A stretch of DNA of 64,000 nt, taken from the NCBI GenBank assembly GCA_905221605.1, contig CAJNDS010002079.1, forward strand, positions 2,348,501 to 2,412,500, given 5' to 3'. Shown here in pieces: positions 10,798 through 20,676 of this stretch. Made by a program: the position numbers and the translations under genes. Under the pieces are notes generated by a model, which saw only the letters and a program-made list of their open reading frames with translations, searched no databases and was not told the DNA's origin. Origin of the DNA: Symbiodinium natans. Lineage: Eukaryota > Sar > Dinophyceae > Suessiales > Symbiodiniaceae. Position 1 is the first letter of the stretch; the number at the start of each line of letters is the position of its first letter.

Positions 10798-10885
10798 AAA
10801 CCCTAAACCCTTAACCCTTAACCTTAAACCCTAAACCCTAAACCCTAAACCCTAGGGTTTAGGGTTTAGGGTTTAGGGTTTAGGG
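10798..10885. repeat. Inverted telomeric junction CCCTAAA|TTTAGGG
   Basis: A C-strand array turns into a G-strand array at a perfect palindrome CCCTAGGG (10850-10857). This order is opposite to that made by end-to-end chromosome fusion, so an inverted insertion or fold-back fits better. Confidence 0.85.
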
Positions 10886-10996
10886 AAGTTACACATGGTC
10901 CTTGAACATGGCCCCTTACCTCTTTTTTAAGGGTTCTGAAGTATGGGGTCTTGGTATCAGGGGTCCCCTTCTAAAGGGACCATGTAACTACCCTAA
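10884..10996. mobile_element. Fold-back repeat family F
   Basis: AGTTACACATGGTCCTT near one end and AAGGGACCATGTAACT at the other are inverted repeats. A related end (GGTACCATGTAACTCTACCC) lies at 1427-1446. No coding capacity. Confidence 0.55.
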
Positions 10997-11047
10997 GATT
11001 CGGGGGATCCACAAGTTGTAGGGGCCTTGGGTGTAGGAGGTTTAGGG

Positions 11048-11129
11048 TTGGGGTTTAGGGTTTAGGGTTTAGGGTTTAGGGTTTAGGGTTTAGGGTTTAG
11101 GGTTTAGGGTTTAGGGTTTAGGGTTTAGA
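11048..11129 (+). repeat. TTTAGGG array
   Basis: Eleven near-perfect units preceded by a GTAGGAGG stretch. The following ~350 bp (11150-11500) hold fragments of TTTAGGG and no supported gene. Confidence 0.92.
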
Positions 11130-11815
11130 GTTTCAGGTCTTTAGGTTTCTGTTGGGGGGGACTTGGGGAAAGAGCGGTTGTGTGTAAACAGTGCTTCCCT
11201 ACGGTGCTGGCTTCGTAGCCCACGGCTTGCCTACATGGCGTCACCCGCGGTTTCCGTGGGAGGGTTTAGGGTCTAGGGTTTCGGGTTTGATTAGGGTTTA
11301 GGGTTGAGGGCGTAGGGCAAGACTCCAGAGAGGGTGTAGGGCGAGGCTTCAGAAACGATACGGTCCGAAGCGGACGTAGAAGTGGCTATCAGCCTACTGC
11401 TTGCCCGTGTCCTCGCATCTAATAAGGGGTCCTTGGGATTTTTTGTTACTGTTGGGCACTATAGTTCCTAAGAGACAGCTGTTTTTTTTTTTCATTTTTG
11501 CTAGGGTTCCAAGTTCAGTATAGGCATGCAGTGAGCACACATGCTTCATTGATCATTCACATATACACAGGTGTATTTCTCTGTCTACGTCTATCTAGAT
11601 CGGGTTCTAAGACCCTAGATCTCTATCTAGCTCTCAGTCTAGCTCTCTTTCTTTATGTTTGTTGCATGTGTTTGTTTACTTCACGAAAACCCGCCAGCAA
11701 AAAGAACAAAACGCCTCTAAATGTTGCCCTTTTGCCGCCTAAATCCCAAACCCTGAACCCGAAACCCTAAAGGCTAAACCCTGGACCCTGTAACCCTAAA
11801 CCCTAAACCCTAAAG

Positions 11816-11886
11816 CACATTCGCACCTTGGTGCGCCCCGTAGCGAAGCAGGGTCCGAAGTTGTCCGAAGCCCTACAGAGTCTGAG
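11816..11886 (+). CDS. Exon-like coding island
   Basis: Preceded by CCCTAAAG and followed directly by GTTTAGGG. Frame HIRTLVRPVAKQGPKLSEAL then QSL. A clear case of an island bracketed by C-rich repeat upstream and G-rich repeat downstream. Confidence 0.45.
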
Positions 11887-12024
11887 GTTTAGGGTTTAGG
11901 GTTTAGGGTTTAGGGCTTAGGGTTTAGGGTTTAGGGTTTAGGGCTTAGGGTTTAGGGTTCAGGGTTTAGGGTTTAGGGTTTAGGGCTGCAGGGTTTAGGG
12001 ATTCGGGGGTCAGGCGCCTTGCAG

Positions 12025-12090
12025 TCGGATGATGCCATTGAGGTGGGCGCCCTGGGCAGCATTGGGTTCACATGGGAGGTTCGGCTTATG
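12025..12090 (+). CDS. Exon-like coding island
   Basis: CCTTGCAG acceptor, frame SDDAIEVGALGSIGFTWEVR then LM, with ATG|GTTGAC as possible donor; the frame can extend into VDLN. Beta-rich-looking composition. Unidentified. Confidence 0.45.
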
Positions 12091-12152
12091 GTTGACCTCA
12101 ACCCTAAACCCTAAACCCTAAACCCTAAACCCTAAACCCTAAACCCTAAACC

Positions 12153-12216
12153 CTCTGACATTCATGGACGAAGTCTCTGCAGAGGGTTTTGCCTTGCGAA
12201 CAGGCGCAGAAGAGAG
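12153..12216 (+). CDS. Exon-like coding island
   Basis: Frame LTFMDEVSAEGFALRTGAEE ends at AGAG|GTTTAG. It follows the previous island across only six CCCTAAA units, so the two may be joined by a very short intron. Confidence 0.42.
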
Positions 12217-12349
12217 GTTTAGGGTTTAGGGTTTAGGGTTTAGGGTGTAGGGTTTAGGGTTTAGGGTTTAGGGTTTAGGGTTTAGGTCCTGAAAAACTTC
12301 TCCATTGGGCACAGACATCCCCAGGCTTTCCTTTCAATTATTTTAGGGT

Positions 12350-12482
12350 TTGGGTTCAGGGTTTAGGGTTTAGGGTTTGGGGTTTGGGGTTTGGGGTTTG
12401 GGGTTTGGGGTTTGGGGTTTGGGGTTTAAGGTTTAAGGTTTAGTGTTTAGGGTGTAGGGTTTAGGGTTCAGGGTTTCGGGTT
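12350..12482 (+). repeat. TTTGGGG variant array inside TTTAGGG
   Basis: Seven to eight consecutive TTTGGGG units (about 12376-12425) flanked by TTTAGGG, TTTAAGG and TTTAGTG units. A local homogenised variant. Confidence 0.88.
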
Positions 12483-12484
12483 TA

Positions 12485-12532
12485 CTCCTTCAAGTATGGT
12501 CTTGGGCTGAAGGGGGCGTCGGATACTTGAAG
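12485..12532 (+). CDS. Exon-like island with consensus donor
   Basis: Frame LLQVWSWAEGGVGYLK ends at AAG|GTAAGC, the strongest classical donor seen in the first 20 kb. The upstream boundary is unclear, inside a variant TTTAGGG array. Confidence 0.42.
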
Positions 12533-12572
12533 GTAAGCTCCAGACCCTTCTGCTCCAGCATCTGCTTACAGC

Positions 12573-12720
12573 AGGGGTTCCCCTTCTTAACCCCTCTATA
12601 CTACCCCCCCCCCCCCCCAAGGTTCCCCCCAGAATTAAGGCTACTTCGGGATAGTTAAGGTTGTTTCAGGGGGGAACCTAGGGGGGGTAGTATAGAGGGG
12701 GGGAAGTAGGGAAACCCATG
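12573..12720. mobile_element. MITE family E
   Basis: GGGGTTCCCCTTCTTAACCC then CTCTATACTACCCC at one end and GGGGTAGTATAGAGGGG then GGGAAACCCATG at the other form a long imperfect hairpin of about 150 bp. Confidence 0.65.
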
Positions 12721-13315
12721 ATTACACGTTTCTCCGCTTTTTGAAGGCTCTGTTGGAGGATCGGGTAACTTTTCGTAGGAGAACCCTCACCCGATCCTCC
12801 AAGCTGTCACAAAATCCTAAGCAATGTCCCTCAACCCTAAACCCTAAACCCTAAATCCTAAACTCAAAGCCTTAGATTTAAGCCTCCGGCTCCACCCTCC
12901 GACCCCGCAGGAAGGAGCAGGAGAACAGGGTGCAGGTTTTAGGGGTTAGCGGCCAACCCTTCAGCGTCCGGGAGCTTTGCAGCAAGGGAGGGGGGGGCTT
13001 TGGGGTTGAAGAAGGTGAGGTGGAGGGTAGGGGGTCTGGCCAGCACAGGGTCCTAAATAAGGCAATTGAAAGTGTGTTTGGGCCGCACGTTGCGGATTGA
13101 AAAGCCGCCCCCCCCCCCCCCCCCCCCCCCCGCGTCATGGGCGTCATGGGGGAGGAGCCATCCCACATGCCGCCAGGGTCGGCGGACCTTAAAGCTAAAC
13201 TTAAACCCGAAGCCCTAAACCCTACACCCTGAAACCCTAAACTTCTAAACCCTAAACCCTAAACCGTCAACCCTAAACCCTAAACCCTAAACCCTATATA
13301 ATCCCTAAACCCAAG

Positions 13316-13421
13316 GAAAGCATGTCTACATCTACAAGCCGGGCAGTAAGCGGTACGGAGACAAGTGCCGATCCGAGCGGAAGACGATACTCCGAAACTT
13401 TGTGAGGCCGGCTAAGCTGGG
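13316..13421 (+). CDS. Exon-like coding island
   Basis: CCAAG acceptor; frame KHVYIYKPGSKRYGDKCRSE then RKTILRNFVRPAKLG; possible donor GGG|GTTGAG. Strongly basic, so perhaps nucleic-acid binding, but no family is recognised. Confidence 0.48.
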
Positions 13422-14244
13422 GTTGAGGGTTTAGGGTTTGGGGTTTGGGGTTTTGGGTTTAGAGTTAGGGGTTTAGGGTATTAGGTTATTAGGGTTATTA
13501 GGGTTTTTAGGGTTTTTAGGGTTATTGGGGTTACAAGGGTTATTAGGGTTCGTGGTTCAGGGTTTAGGCTTTGGGGAGAGATAAGGCTCTAAACGACCTA
13601 ACGTAGTGAAACTCGTTCATGAAACACACTTTTGGGCCAGAATCCGGGCCGAAAGACTTTCCGGCATTAACACCCGGTGTATTGGTGTGACCTTAAACCC
13701 TAAACCCTAAACCCCATACGCCAAACCCTAGACCCTAAACCCTAAACCCTAAACCCTAAAAACCCTTTTAACATTAGGGTGTTTGTTACGGGTTACTGGT
13801 GGGTGCATAGGAACTCCTGCAGCGATGAGTTTAGTTTAGGCTTTCACCCTAAACCCTGAACCCTAAACCCTAAACCCTCAGCTCCAAGCCGAAGTCCCAA
13901 AGGCTTCAGCTGTAGGGTTTTGGCTAGAAAACACACGTTCAGGGCAAGTTGCCAATAGGATGACGCGCACCTCCATGGGGGTTTCCCTATTTGTAACCCT
14001 ATACTCGAGCAAGCCACCCAAACCTCAGACAATCCTAAACCAGCCCAAAACCCACCACTACCCTCCTCCCCGCCCCTCCGCCCTCCATGCTGTAGTGGAG
14101 TTTTAGGGTTTAGGGCCAGGGTTTTAGGCGATACCAAGGAGGTTGGGGGGAACCGGGCACAACCCTAAACCCTGAACCCTAAACCCTAAACCCTTAACCC
14201 TAAACCCTAAACCCTACCTATTCAGGCTCACCTGTAGCATGCAG

Positions 14245-14315
14245 AACCCCTAAACTTGTCCAGAACAGGTGCGACCCGCATGGCAAGAAATGCCTGCGGC
14301 ACTGCCTCTTATCGG
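14245..14315 (+). CDS. Exon-like coding island
   Basis: CATGCAG acceptor and TCGG|GTTTAG donor. Frame KLVQNRCDPHGKKCLRHCLL; the spacing of Cys and His suggests a possible metal site, with no named motif. Confidence 0.4.
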
Positions 14316-14504
14316 GTTTAGGGTTTAGGGTTTAGGGTTTAGGGTTTAGGGTTTAGGGTTTAGGGTTTAAAGCCTAAAGCCTAAAGCCTAAAGCCTAAAG
14401 CCTACATGCCCTTTAAGCCCTTGCAGTGCGGGCTCCTAAACCCTCAACCCTCAAGCCTTCAACCCCAAGCCTATCATATGTAACCCTAAACCCTAAATCC
14501 TAAA

Positions 14505-14752
14505 CCCTAAATGCTAAACCCTAAACCCTAAACCCTAAATCCTAAACTCAAATCCTAAACCCTAAACCCTAAAGCCCTAAAGCCCTAAAGCCCTAAAGCC
14601 CTAAAGCCCTAAAGCCCTAAAGCCCCTAAAGCCCTAAAGCCCTAAAGCCCTAAAGCCCTAAACCCTAAACCCTAAACCCTAAACCCTAAACCCTAAACCC
14701 TAAACCCTAAACCCTAAACCCTAAACCCTAAACCCTAACCCTAAAAGCCCTA
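14505..14752 (-). repeat. CCCTAAA array with homogenised CCCTAAAG block
   Basis: About 10 consecutive CCCTAAAG octamers at 14569-14662 are followed by perfect CCCTAAA heptamers to 14742. The octamer block shows local tandem amplification. Confidence 0.92.
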
Positions 14753-15255
14753 CAGGCCTTAAAGCCTAAACCCCGAACCCTAAACCCTCAACCCGAATGC
14801 GGGTCTTAGGGGCTTAGGGGCTTCAGGGCTTGGGTTTTGGTAAGAAGAGCTCAACACACCGCAAACCCACAATACCCCTTAACCTATAAAAGGAGAATAT
14901 CAGGAAGGATTTTACCACACCCCTCAAGTTTCTTGAGGGGCATGCCCAGGGGTATGCTGAATGTTACTGAATGTTTCTTGGAGTTTAGGGTCTGGGGTTA
15001 AGGGTTGGCTTTTTGACTGGAAAGCTCTACACTCTCAGCCCGCGGGCTTAGAGTTGAGGGTTTAGGGTTTACTACTAATTGCATAAGAAACCCCAACAAA
15101 CACAAAAAACTCTTCCTTATTAAGGGTCATGTTGGGGTTGTTTTTGTTATTATTCTTTTGGGTTTCTTAAGCAAATCGGAGTTTAGGCTCTGTCCAAAAG
15201 CCCCCGAAGCACCTCTGCATTCCTAAACGCCACGCCCTCTGAAGTGGCATGGAAC

Positions 15256-15428
15256 CAGGGTCCATGTACCTATGTAGTATATACTTGGGTCCTAAAGCCA
15301 CTATATGAAGCAGGGTTTATATTACTGCTATTGGTGAGTGTATATAAGGTTCCTTTTTCATATTGGTGAGTGTACATATTGGGTCCTTGAGGCCCAAGTA
15401 TATACGATTTAGGCCCATGGACCCTTAA
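15256..15428. mobile_element. MITE family A, about 170 bp
   Basis: AGGGTCCATGTACCTATGTA then GTATATACTTGGG at the left; GGCCCAAGTATATACGATTT then AGGCCCATGGACCCTTA at the right. The inverted ends match the copy at 17.4 kb, while the interior is longer. Confidence 0.65.
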
Positions 15429-15430
15429 AG

Positions 15431-15530
15431 GGAATGACGAGCCAACCTTTTGACAAGGCCGTGTGGAAGAACTGGTGGCAGGTGCTCTGGCAGCCGCTCT
15501 TCGGAGACGGCGATGCCGATGCCCGAAACC
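15431..15530 (+). CDS. Exon-like island starting with an in-frame ATG
   Basis: Frame MTSQPFDKAVWKNWWQVLWQ then PLFGDGDADARN, followed by CCCTAAA repeats. ATG at 15434 could be a true start. Rich in tryptophan. No donor visible before the repeats; a GA or GC site is possible. Confidence 0.42.
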
Positions 15531-15622
15531 GAAACCCTAAACCCTAAACCCTAAACCCTAAACCCTAAACCCTAAACCCTAAACCCTAAACCCTAAACCC
15601 TAAACCCTAAACCCTAAACCCC
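15531..15622 (-). repeat. CCCTAAA array
   Basis: Twelve near-perfect units directly after an exon-like island. Confidence 0.93.
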
Positions 15623-15639
15623 AATCTTTGCTGCGGCAG

Positions 15640-15715
15640 TCATGCCAGACCTGACCTGGCCCAGACGGTTCGTCGCTGGCGGAGCTCTTCGACGAGCACC
15701 AGCCGGTGCGTGAAG
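15640..15715 (+). CDS. Exon-like coding island
   Basis: Bounded by GGCAG upstream and GAAG|GTTTAG downstream. Best-looking frame is DGSSLAELFDEHQPVRE in the second half; another open frame covers the whole island (VMPDLTWPRRFVAGGALRR). Choice of frame unresolved. Confidence 0.3.
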
Positions 15716-15818
15716 GTTTAGGGGTTTAGGGTTTAGGGGTTTAGGGGATTAGGGGTTTAGGGGTTTAGGGGATTAGGGGTTTAGGGGTTTAGGGGTTTAG
15801 GGGTTTAGGGTTTAGGGT
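15716..15818 (+). repeat. TTTAGGGG octamer array
   Basis: Mostly TTTAGGGG with GATTAGGGG variants, changing to TTTAGGG at its end. Another homogenised variant. Confidence 0.88.
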
Positions 15819-16055
15819 TTCACGCCGTGAAGATTGCTAATTGTGGGAGGTTCGGGGTTTGGGATGTCAGGAGAACCCTGAATTGTTCCCCTAAACCCTA
15901 AGAGACCCTGCGCCCCCAAACGCCCTGCCAAGTCATAAAGCTTCCCCCAACACCGGTTTAGGGTTTAGGGTTTAGGGTTTAGGGTTTAGGGTTTAGGGTT
16001 TAGGGTTGAGGATTTAGGCTTTAGGGCTTAAGTTTTCAAAGCCACCCCACCTAAG

Positions 16056-16132
16056 GCCTTGCGGATTCAAGAGGCCAGGAATGGGGCTGCTGGCATACAA
16101 CGTCTCCAGGAAGCACAAGATTCGCGAATTCG
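16056..16132 (+). CDS. Exon-like coding island
   Basis: CTAAG acceptor, then frame ALRIQEARNGAAGIQRLQEA continuing QDSRIR; helical heptad-like composition. The downstream boundary lies in a G-run. Confidence 0.42.
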
Positions 16133-16752
16133 GGGGGGAGGGGGGGACCTTATGGATTTGAGTTTTAGGGTTTACTTAGTAGTAGAGTAGCTAACCTTTA
16201 ACCTTTTTGGGTTAATATATTCCCCTTATAATCCCAAAGGTTAACCTTTAAAACCCCTAGGTACTGGACAACTAAGTTTAGGATGAACCCTACGAGTGTG
16301 TGGTGTTGTTGAGCCCGAAGCCAAGGATATCGTGTTCTCAATGCAGCATCTATCCCACCCTCCCCCTCCCCAGTGCAGCCCCGCCAAGCCCCGTCAGCCC
16401 TACGTGCAGTTGGGAGTGGGGACTCCTGGTGGCACGATGCAACTTCGAATCGAAGAAAAGCCTTAAAGCCGAAAGCTCAATTTCTGACTTGTCTGGCCGG
16501 CCGGCGGTCAAAATAGTTCCAGAAAGACATTCCTGGGACTCTATATACCTACAGTTTTGTACTCACTACCCCTAGTACCCTTAAATAGGTGGCCATGAAT
16601 ACCCTTAATTCCTAGGCAAAAGGCAAAGGGGGTCCCAGGTTCCAGCTGCGGTAGGGTTTTGGGACTCATGCAGGGAGCCCCTCCAGCCTTATTAAGTACA
16701 CAAAAACCCGGGTGCCGGGTCCGGCCCTCGCGGCCAGCCTAAACACCTTGGG

Positions 16753-16950
16753 CTTAAGGGTTTAAGGGTTTGAGGGTTTAAGGGTTCAAGGGTTTAAGGG
16801 TTTAAGGGTTGAAGGGTTGAAGGGTTTAAGGGTTCAAGGGTTTAAGGGTTCAAGGGCTTTAAGGGTTTAAGGGTTCAAGGGTTTAAGGGTTTAAGGGTTC
16901 AAGGGTTTACGGGTTTAAGGGTTTAAGGGTTTCAGGGTTTAGGGTTTAGG
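16753..16950 (+). repeat. TTTAAGGG/TTCAAGGG octamer array
   Basis: About 20 octamers alternate TTTAAGGG, TTCAAGGG and TTGAAGGG before reverting to TTTAGGG just ahead of an exon-like island. Confidence 0.9.
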
Positions 16951-17070
16951 GCCCCTGAAACCTTAAAGTCTCTTCTGAGGAACCTGCTCACCGAGAAGCA
17001 GTGGAGGAAGGAGCCGTGCCTCTGGTTGCCTCGGGGTGGCTCTGGGCCTTTGGACATCCTGGGTCTTGGA
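16950..17070 (+). CDS. Exon-like coding island
   Basis: Follows a long TTTAAGGG/TTTAGGG array whose last TTTAG gives an acceptor. Frame ETLKSLLRNLLTEKQWRKEP then CLWLPRGGSGPLDILGLG; donor GGA|GTACCA. One of the longer islands (about 40 codons). Confidence 0.48.
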
Positions 17071-17371
17071 GTACCATACTTGAATACTTTTTTTTGGTTC
17101 TGGGTTCCTATCCTAGCTACTTCTGCCTAAAAAGTATATACTTTTTTTCAGGGTCTACTCCAGAGCTAAGCATCAGGTCTAGGGTTTGGATGGCGTAGGG
17201 TTCAGGGTTTAGGGTTTAGGGTTTAGGGTTTAGGGTTTAGGGTTTCGGGTTTAGGGTTTAGGGTTTTTAGGGCTTAAGGACCTCGGGTGGGCCGGGAGGT
17301 TGAGAGTCTAAGGCGGCCCCCGAAGCCCCCCCCAGCCGCAGACCGCTGATTTGAACCTACCAGCTTCCCCA

Positions 17372-17472
17372 AAGGATCCATGTACCTATATAGTATATAC
17401 TTGGGCCTTAAAGGGGTTCCTAAATAGTAGCTTTAGGGCCCAAGTATATACCATATAGGTACATGGATCCTT
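17372..17472. mobile_element. MITE family A, compact copy
   Basis: About 36 bp inverted ends: AAGGATCCATGTACCTATAT with AGTATATACTTGGGCC, against its complement at 17437-17472, with one mismatch. The whole element is about 101 bp and nearly all stem. Confidence 0.78.
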
Positions 17473-17939
17473 AGGGTTCAACCAAAAGTCATCATCAAGT
17501 CATGTTCTAGGTCTGGGAGTCTAGTCCAGATCTGAGGGGCATCTAGTCTTCCACGCAGCTTGTCATAGTGTCCCCTCTTCCTCCCCCCCCTCCCTTCCCC
17601 CCCTTCCGCAAGGGTGAGTAAGATTGGCTGAATGAGCTGCGCGGTTGGAGTATAAGGGGGACGGGGGGTAGGGGCACCCCTGATGTCGAGGTTTTAGGGT
17701 TTAAAGGTGGCCCACAGCCTGACATTCGTGAATGGCAGGCAGCCTTGAGCCCTCAAGACCTTGCAGTCCTAGTGACAAGGACATGCAGCTGAACAACACG
17801 AGGTGCCAAACCCTGAAACAAGTCCAAATCCTCCCATTCCCCCCCCGCCCTCCTAAACCCTAAAGCCCCAAGACAAAACTCCCTGAACCCTGCGCTGTTC
17901 AACCTGCTCTTCTTGCAGCTTTGCAGGAGGGTTGGTGAT

Positions 17940-18113
17940 ACTTGGAGGTTCATGGTGCTTATTGACCAATTAAGGGGTCCAGGGTTTAGGGTTTAGGGTT
18001 TGTGTTACTGTACTTATAACTGTACTTACAACCATCTTAGGGCACTTAAGGGGCTTATAAGTGGGTTATAAGTACCCTTGTAATTGGTTCATAAGTACCA
18101 TGAACCTCCAAGT
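17940..18113. mobile_element. MITE family D carrying telomeric units
   Basis: 33-bp ends ACTTGGAGGTTCATGGTGCT... and ...AGTACCATGAACCTCCAAGT are inverted with three mismatches. Three TTTAGGG units (about 17980-18001) lie inside, close to the left end. Confidence 0.72.
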
Positions 18114-18247
18114 AGAGTTCCCGGGTGGCTCTTTCGGGCACACTGTGCTTTTAAGCTCCTTTCGTTTAGGGCTTACGGCTTGGGCTTAGGACTTTGGGGT
18201 TGGGGTTTAACTGCATCCTCGGCCACCTGAAACACAACTCCCCCCCC

Positions 18248-18363
18248 CCACCCTAAACCCTAAACCCTAAAGCCTAAACCCTAAACCCTAAACCCTAAAC
18301 CCTAAACCCTAAACCCTAAACCCTAAACCCTAAACCCTAAACCCTAAACCTAAACCCTAAACC
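18248..18363 (-). repeat. CCCTAAA array
   Basis: Sixteen units, one with AAAG. It precedes an exon-like island. Confidence 0.93.
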
Positions 18364-18369
18364 CACAAG

Positions 18370-18452
18370 AGAGAGACATCCAGGAGTGCGAAGGCTATCT
18401 TTCTGCCGGAGCCCGGATGTTGGGAAGGAGGATGCTCCGTCCGCAAGAATGG
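18370..18452 (+). CDS. Exon-like coding island
   Basis: CACAAG acceptor. Two frames stay open: RDIQECEGYLSAGARMLGRR and ETSRSAKAIFLPEPGCWEGG. A CCCTAAA block of about 115 bp precedes it. Confidence 0.33.
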
Positions 18453-18987
18453 ATTTAGGGTTTAGTGGTTTGGAGGTTTAGGGGTTTAGGGTTTCAGTAG
18501 GGTTAGGGACAGCGGATGTTGTTGTGACCTATTGAGCTCTTCAGAACAAAGTTCGGTAGGAACTGATGGGTATGAGGGAGGCCTCACAACCCTAAACTGA
18601 CCCTAAGGGTCCATGTACCTAAATAGCACGTGCTTGGGCCCTCAAGCTGCTATATGCGGACCCCACACCCTGGAAGCCCGCAAACCGCGAAGGAGGGACC
18701 AGGTCCTAGAAGCCCAAGCCGTTTCAAACCCCAAACGCCTTTCCCTAAACCCCTAAACCGTAAACCATGTGCGAGGGCGGCTCGTAGGGGTGTGCAAAGT
18801 TCAGGGTTTAGGATTTGGGGTTCAGGGTTTAGGGTTTAGGGTTTAGAGGCTTTCTAGTCCATGAATATCCATGAATCTATGATACGTCGAGGGGGTCGGT
18901 TTGGAGGCTTTAGGGTCTTTAGGGTTACGGCCTGGAGCTTGGAGCCAAGGAGTCCTAGGGCATTACACGGCTTCTGTGATGTCATAT

Positions 18988-19150
18988 AGGCTGTTCTACT
19001 CTGTTCTGTTCTCTTCTGTCCTTTTTCGTTCTATTCCATTCTATTCTATTCTGTTCCATTCTATCCTACTCTGTTCTGCTCTATTCTATCCTCTTCTTTT
19101 CCATCATCTTCTGTGTTATTCTATCCTCTTCTATTCTATTCTGTTCGAAT
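18988..19150 (+). repeat. TTCTA/TTCTG pentanucleotide microsatellite
   Basis: Roughly 30 degenerate pentamers (TTCTA, TTCTG, TCCAT). The long open reading (Ser/Leu/Phe) is an artefact of the period-5 repeat. Confidence 0.88.
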
Positions 19151-19351
19151 CTATAGGTTTCAGAGGTTTTTCAGGGCTGAATGCAGCTTATATTGTGTGA
19201 AGGGCAGCGGGGTTCATACGGTTAACCACAGGTGTTATGTAGCTTCAAGTGCTTTCGAGGGTTGACAGGCCTAAGCCCAAACCCCAAAACCTAAACCCCA
19301 ATCCCCCAACCCTAAACCCAAACCTTAAAACCCCAAACCCTGAACCCCTGC

Positions 19352-19420
19352 ACGCCGGAGGCTTGCAAGCTGGATGGGCGGATCGACGGACGCGAAGCAC
19401 TCGCGGGTGCCCTTGCCGAG
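19352..19420 (+). CDS. Exon-like coding island
   Basis: Frame PEACKLDGRIDGREALAGAL then AEG, running directly into GTTTAGGG. Upstream is degenerate CCCTAAA. Unidentified. Confidence 0.38.
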
Positions 19421-19805
19421 GGTTTAGGGTTTAGGGTTTAGGGTTTAGGGTTTAGGGTTTAGGGTGTAGGGTTTAGGGTGTAGGGTGTAGGGTTTAGGGT
19501 GTATAGGGTTTAGGGTGTATAGGGTTTCGGGTGTATAGGGTTCAGGGTTTAGGGTTTAGGACCTCCAGGGCCGAGGGCGTAGAGTGGCTTCGTAAAACCC
19601 CAAAACCTAAGCCCTAACTAAGCCCTAGCCCTAAACCCTAAACCCTTATCTCCCTTAATCAAGCCCTAAACCCCTGCCAAACCCTAAACCCGTAAATTTC
19701 TTGGGTGGATTTCAGTGTGCGGAGTTTCTTTTTTTGTAGTGCTGAGGTGGGTGGACTGGGCTCAGGCCTTTGGGGTGATCTGCGCGTTGCGCTCGCTTTA
19801 AAAGG

Positions 19806-19988
19806 GGGTTTAGGGTTTAGGGTTTAGGGTTTAGGGTTTAGGGTTTAGGGTTTAGGGTTTAGGGTTTAGGGTTTATGTTTAGGGTTTAGGGTTTAGGGTT
19901 TAGGGTTTAGGGTTTAGGGTTTAGGGTTTAGGGTTTAGGGTTTAGGGTTTTGGTTTTAGGGTTTGGGGTTTAGGGTTTAGGGTTTAGG
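19806..19988 (+). repeat. TTTAGGG array (about 180 bp)
   Basis: About 25 near-perfect units with a TTTATG lesion at 19872 and TTTTGG variants near the end. Confidence 0.94.
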
Positions 19989-20306
19989 ACTCCAGTAGAA
20001 ACGGGAGCCAAACACGAGGACCCTGGTTCAGAGCTTGGAGGTTCGGTTCACTTTGTAAGTAGGGATATAAGTACCTCAATTGGGGTATATATGTAATTAT
20101 AAGTATACTTCCCTGACTGATAACCCCACTTGCTAAGTCCCCTAAACCCTAAACCCTAAATTACTAAACCCTAAACCCTAAACCCTAAACCCTAAACCCT
20201 AAACCCTCAACCCCAAACCCCAAACCCCAAACCCTAAGCCCAACGTAGCCGCACAATTCCACCATGCGCAGCGTCACAAACTGAATCGATCTCCCCAGAA
20301 ACTCCA

Positions 20307-20396
20307 ATACCCCGTAATTATAAGGAATACTCCTTAAAGTGTAAGAGGATTCCTTACATGGTTTAAGGAATCTTCCTTAATGAAGGGGTATTGGAG
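20307..20396. mobile_element. MITE family J
   Basis: Perfect 13-bp inverted ends ACTCCAATACCCC and GGGGTATTGGAGT, with internal repeats of TAAGGAAT/TTCCTTA. Partial relatives at 20452-20481 and 24697-24840. Confidence 0.7.
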
Positions 20397-20486
20397 TCTC
20401 GGTTTAGGGTTTAGGGTTCGGGGTTTAGGGTTTGGGGTTCAGGGTTATACGGAATATTCCTTAATTAAGGGGTATTCGAGTGATCT

Positions 20487-20557
20487 GGGTCCGAGGTGAC
20501 CCTGCTGTACCGCAAGTTCAACGCCAAGCTGCCACTCGGCCGCGGGAGTTCCGGAGG
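20487..20557 (+). CDS. Exon-like coding island
   Basis: Frame GSEVTLLYRKFNAKLPLGRG then SSG, before GGTTTGGGG. It begins just after a fold-back repeat end (GGGGTATTCGAGT). A second frame is open as well. Confidence 0.4.
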
Positions 20558-20600
20558 GTTTGGGGTTGAGGGTTTAGGGTTTAGGGTTTAGGGCTTAGGG

Positions 20601-20676
20601 TCTTAATAGGGATTCTCGAACCCCCTATTATAAGCCCTATTCAGGACTGTTAAGTATAAGGCGGGGAACATCCCAA
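20601..20676. mobile_element. MITE family C, right part only
   Basis: Ends in TAAGGCGGGGAACATCCCAA, like the complete copy at 22.4 kb. The left end is replaced by TTTAGGG units. Confidence 0.55.

Noticed and set aside
10850-10857. Chromosome end-to-end fusion at CCCTAGGG
   Set aside because: The order CCCTAAA then TTTAGGG is opposite to what joining two ends gives.
18901-19200. 99-codon + strand frame
   Set aside because: Most of it is a TTCTA pentanucleotide repeat giving periodic Ser/Leu/Phe.
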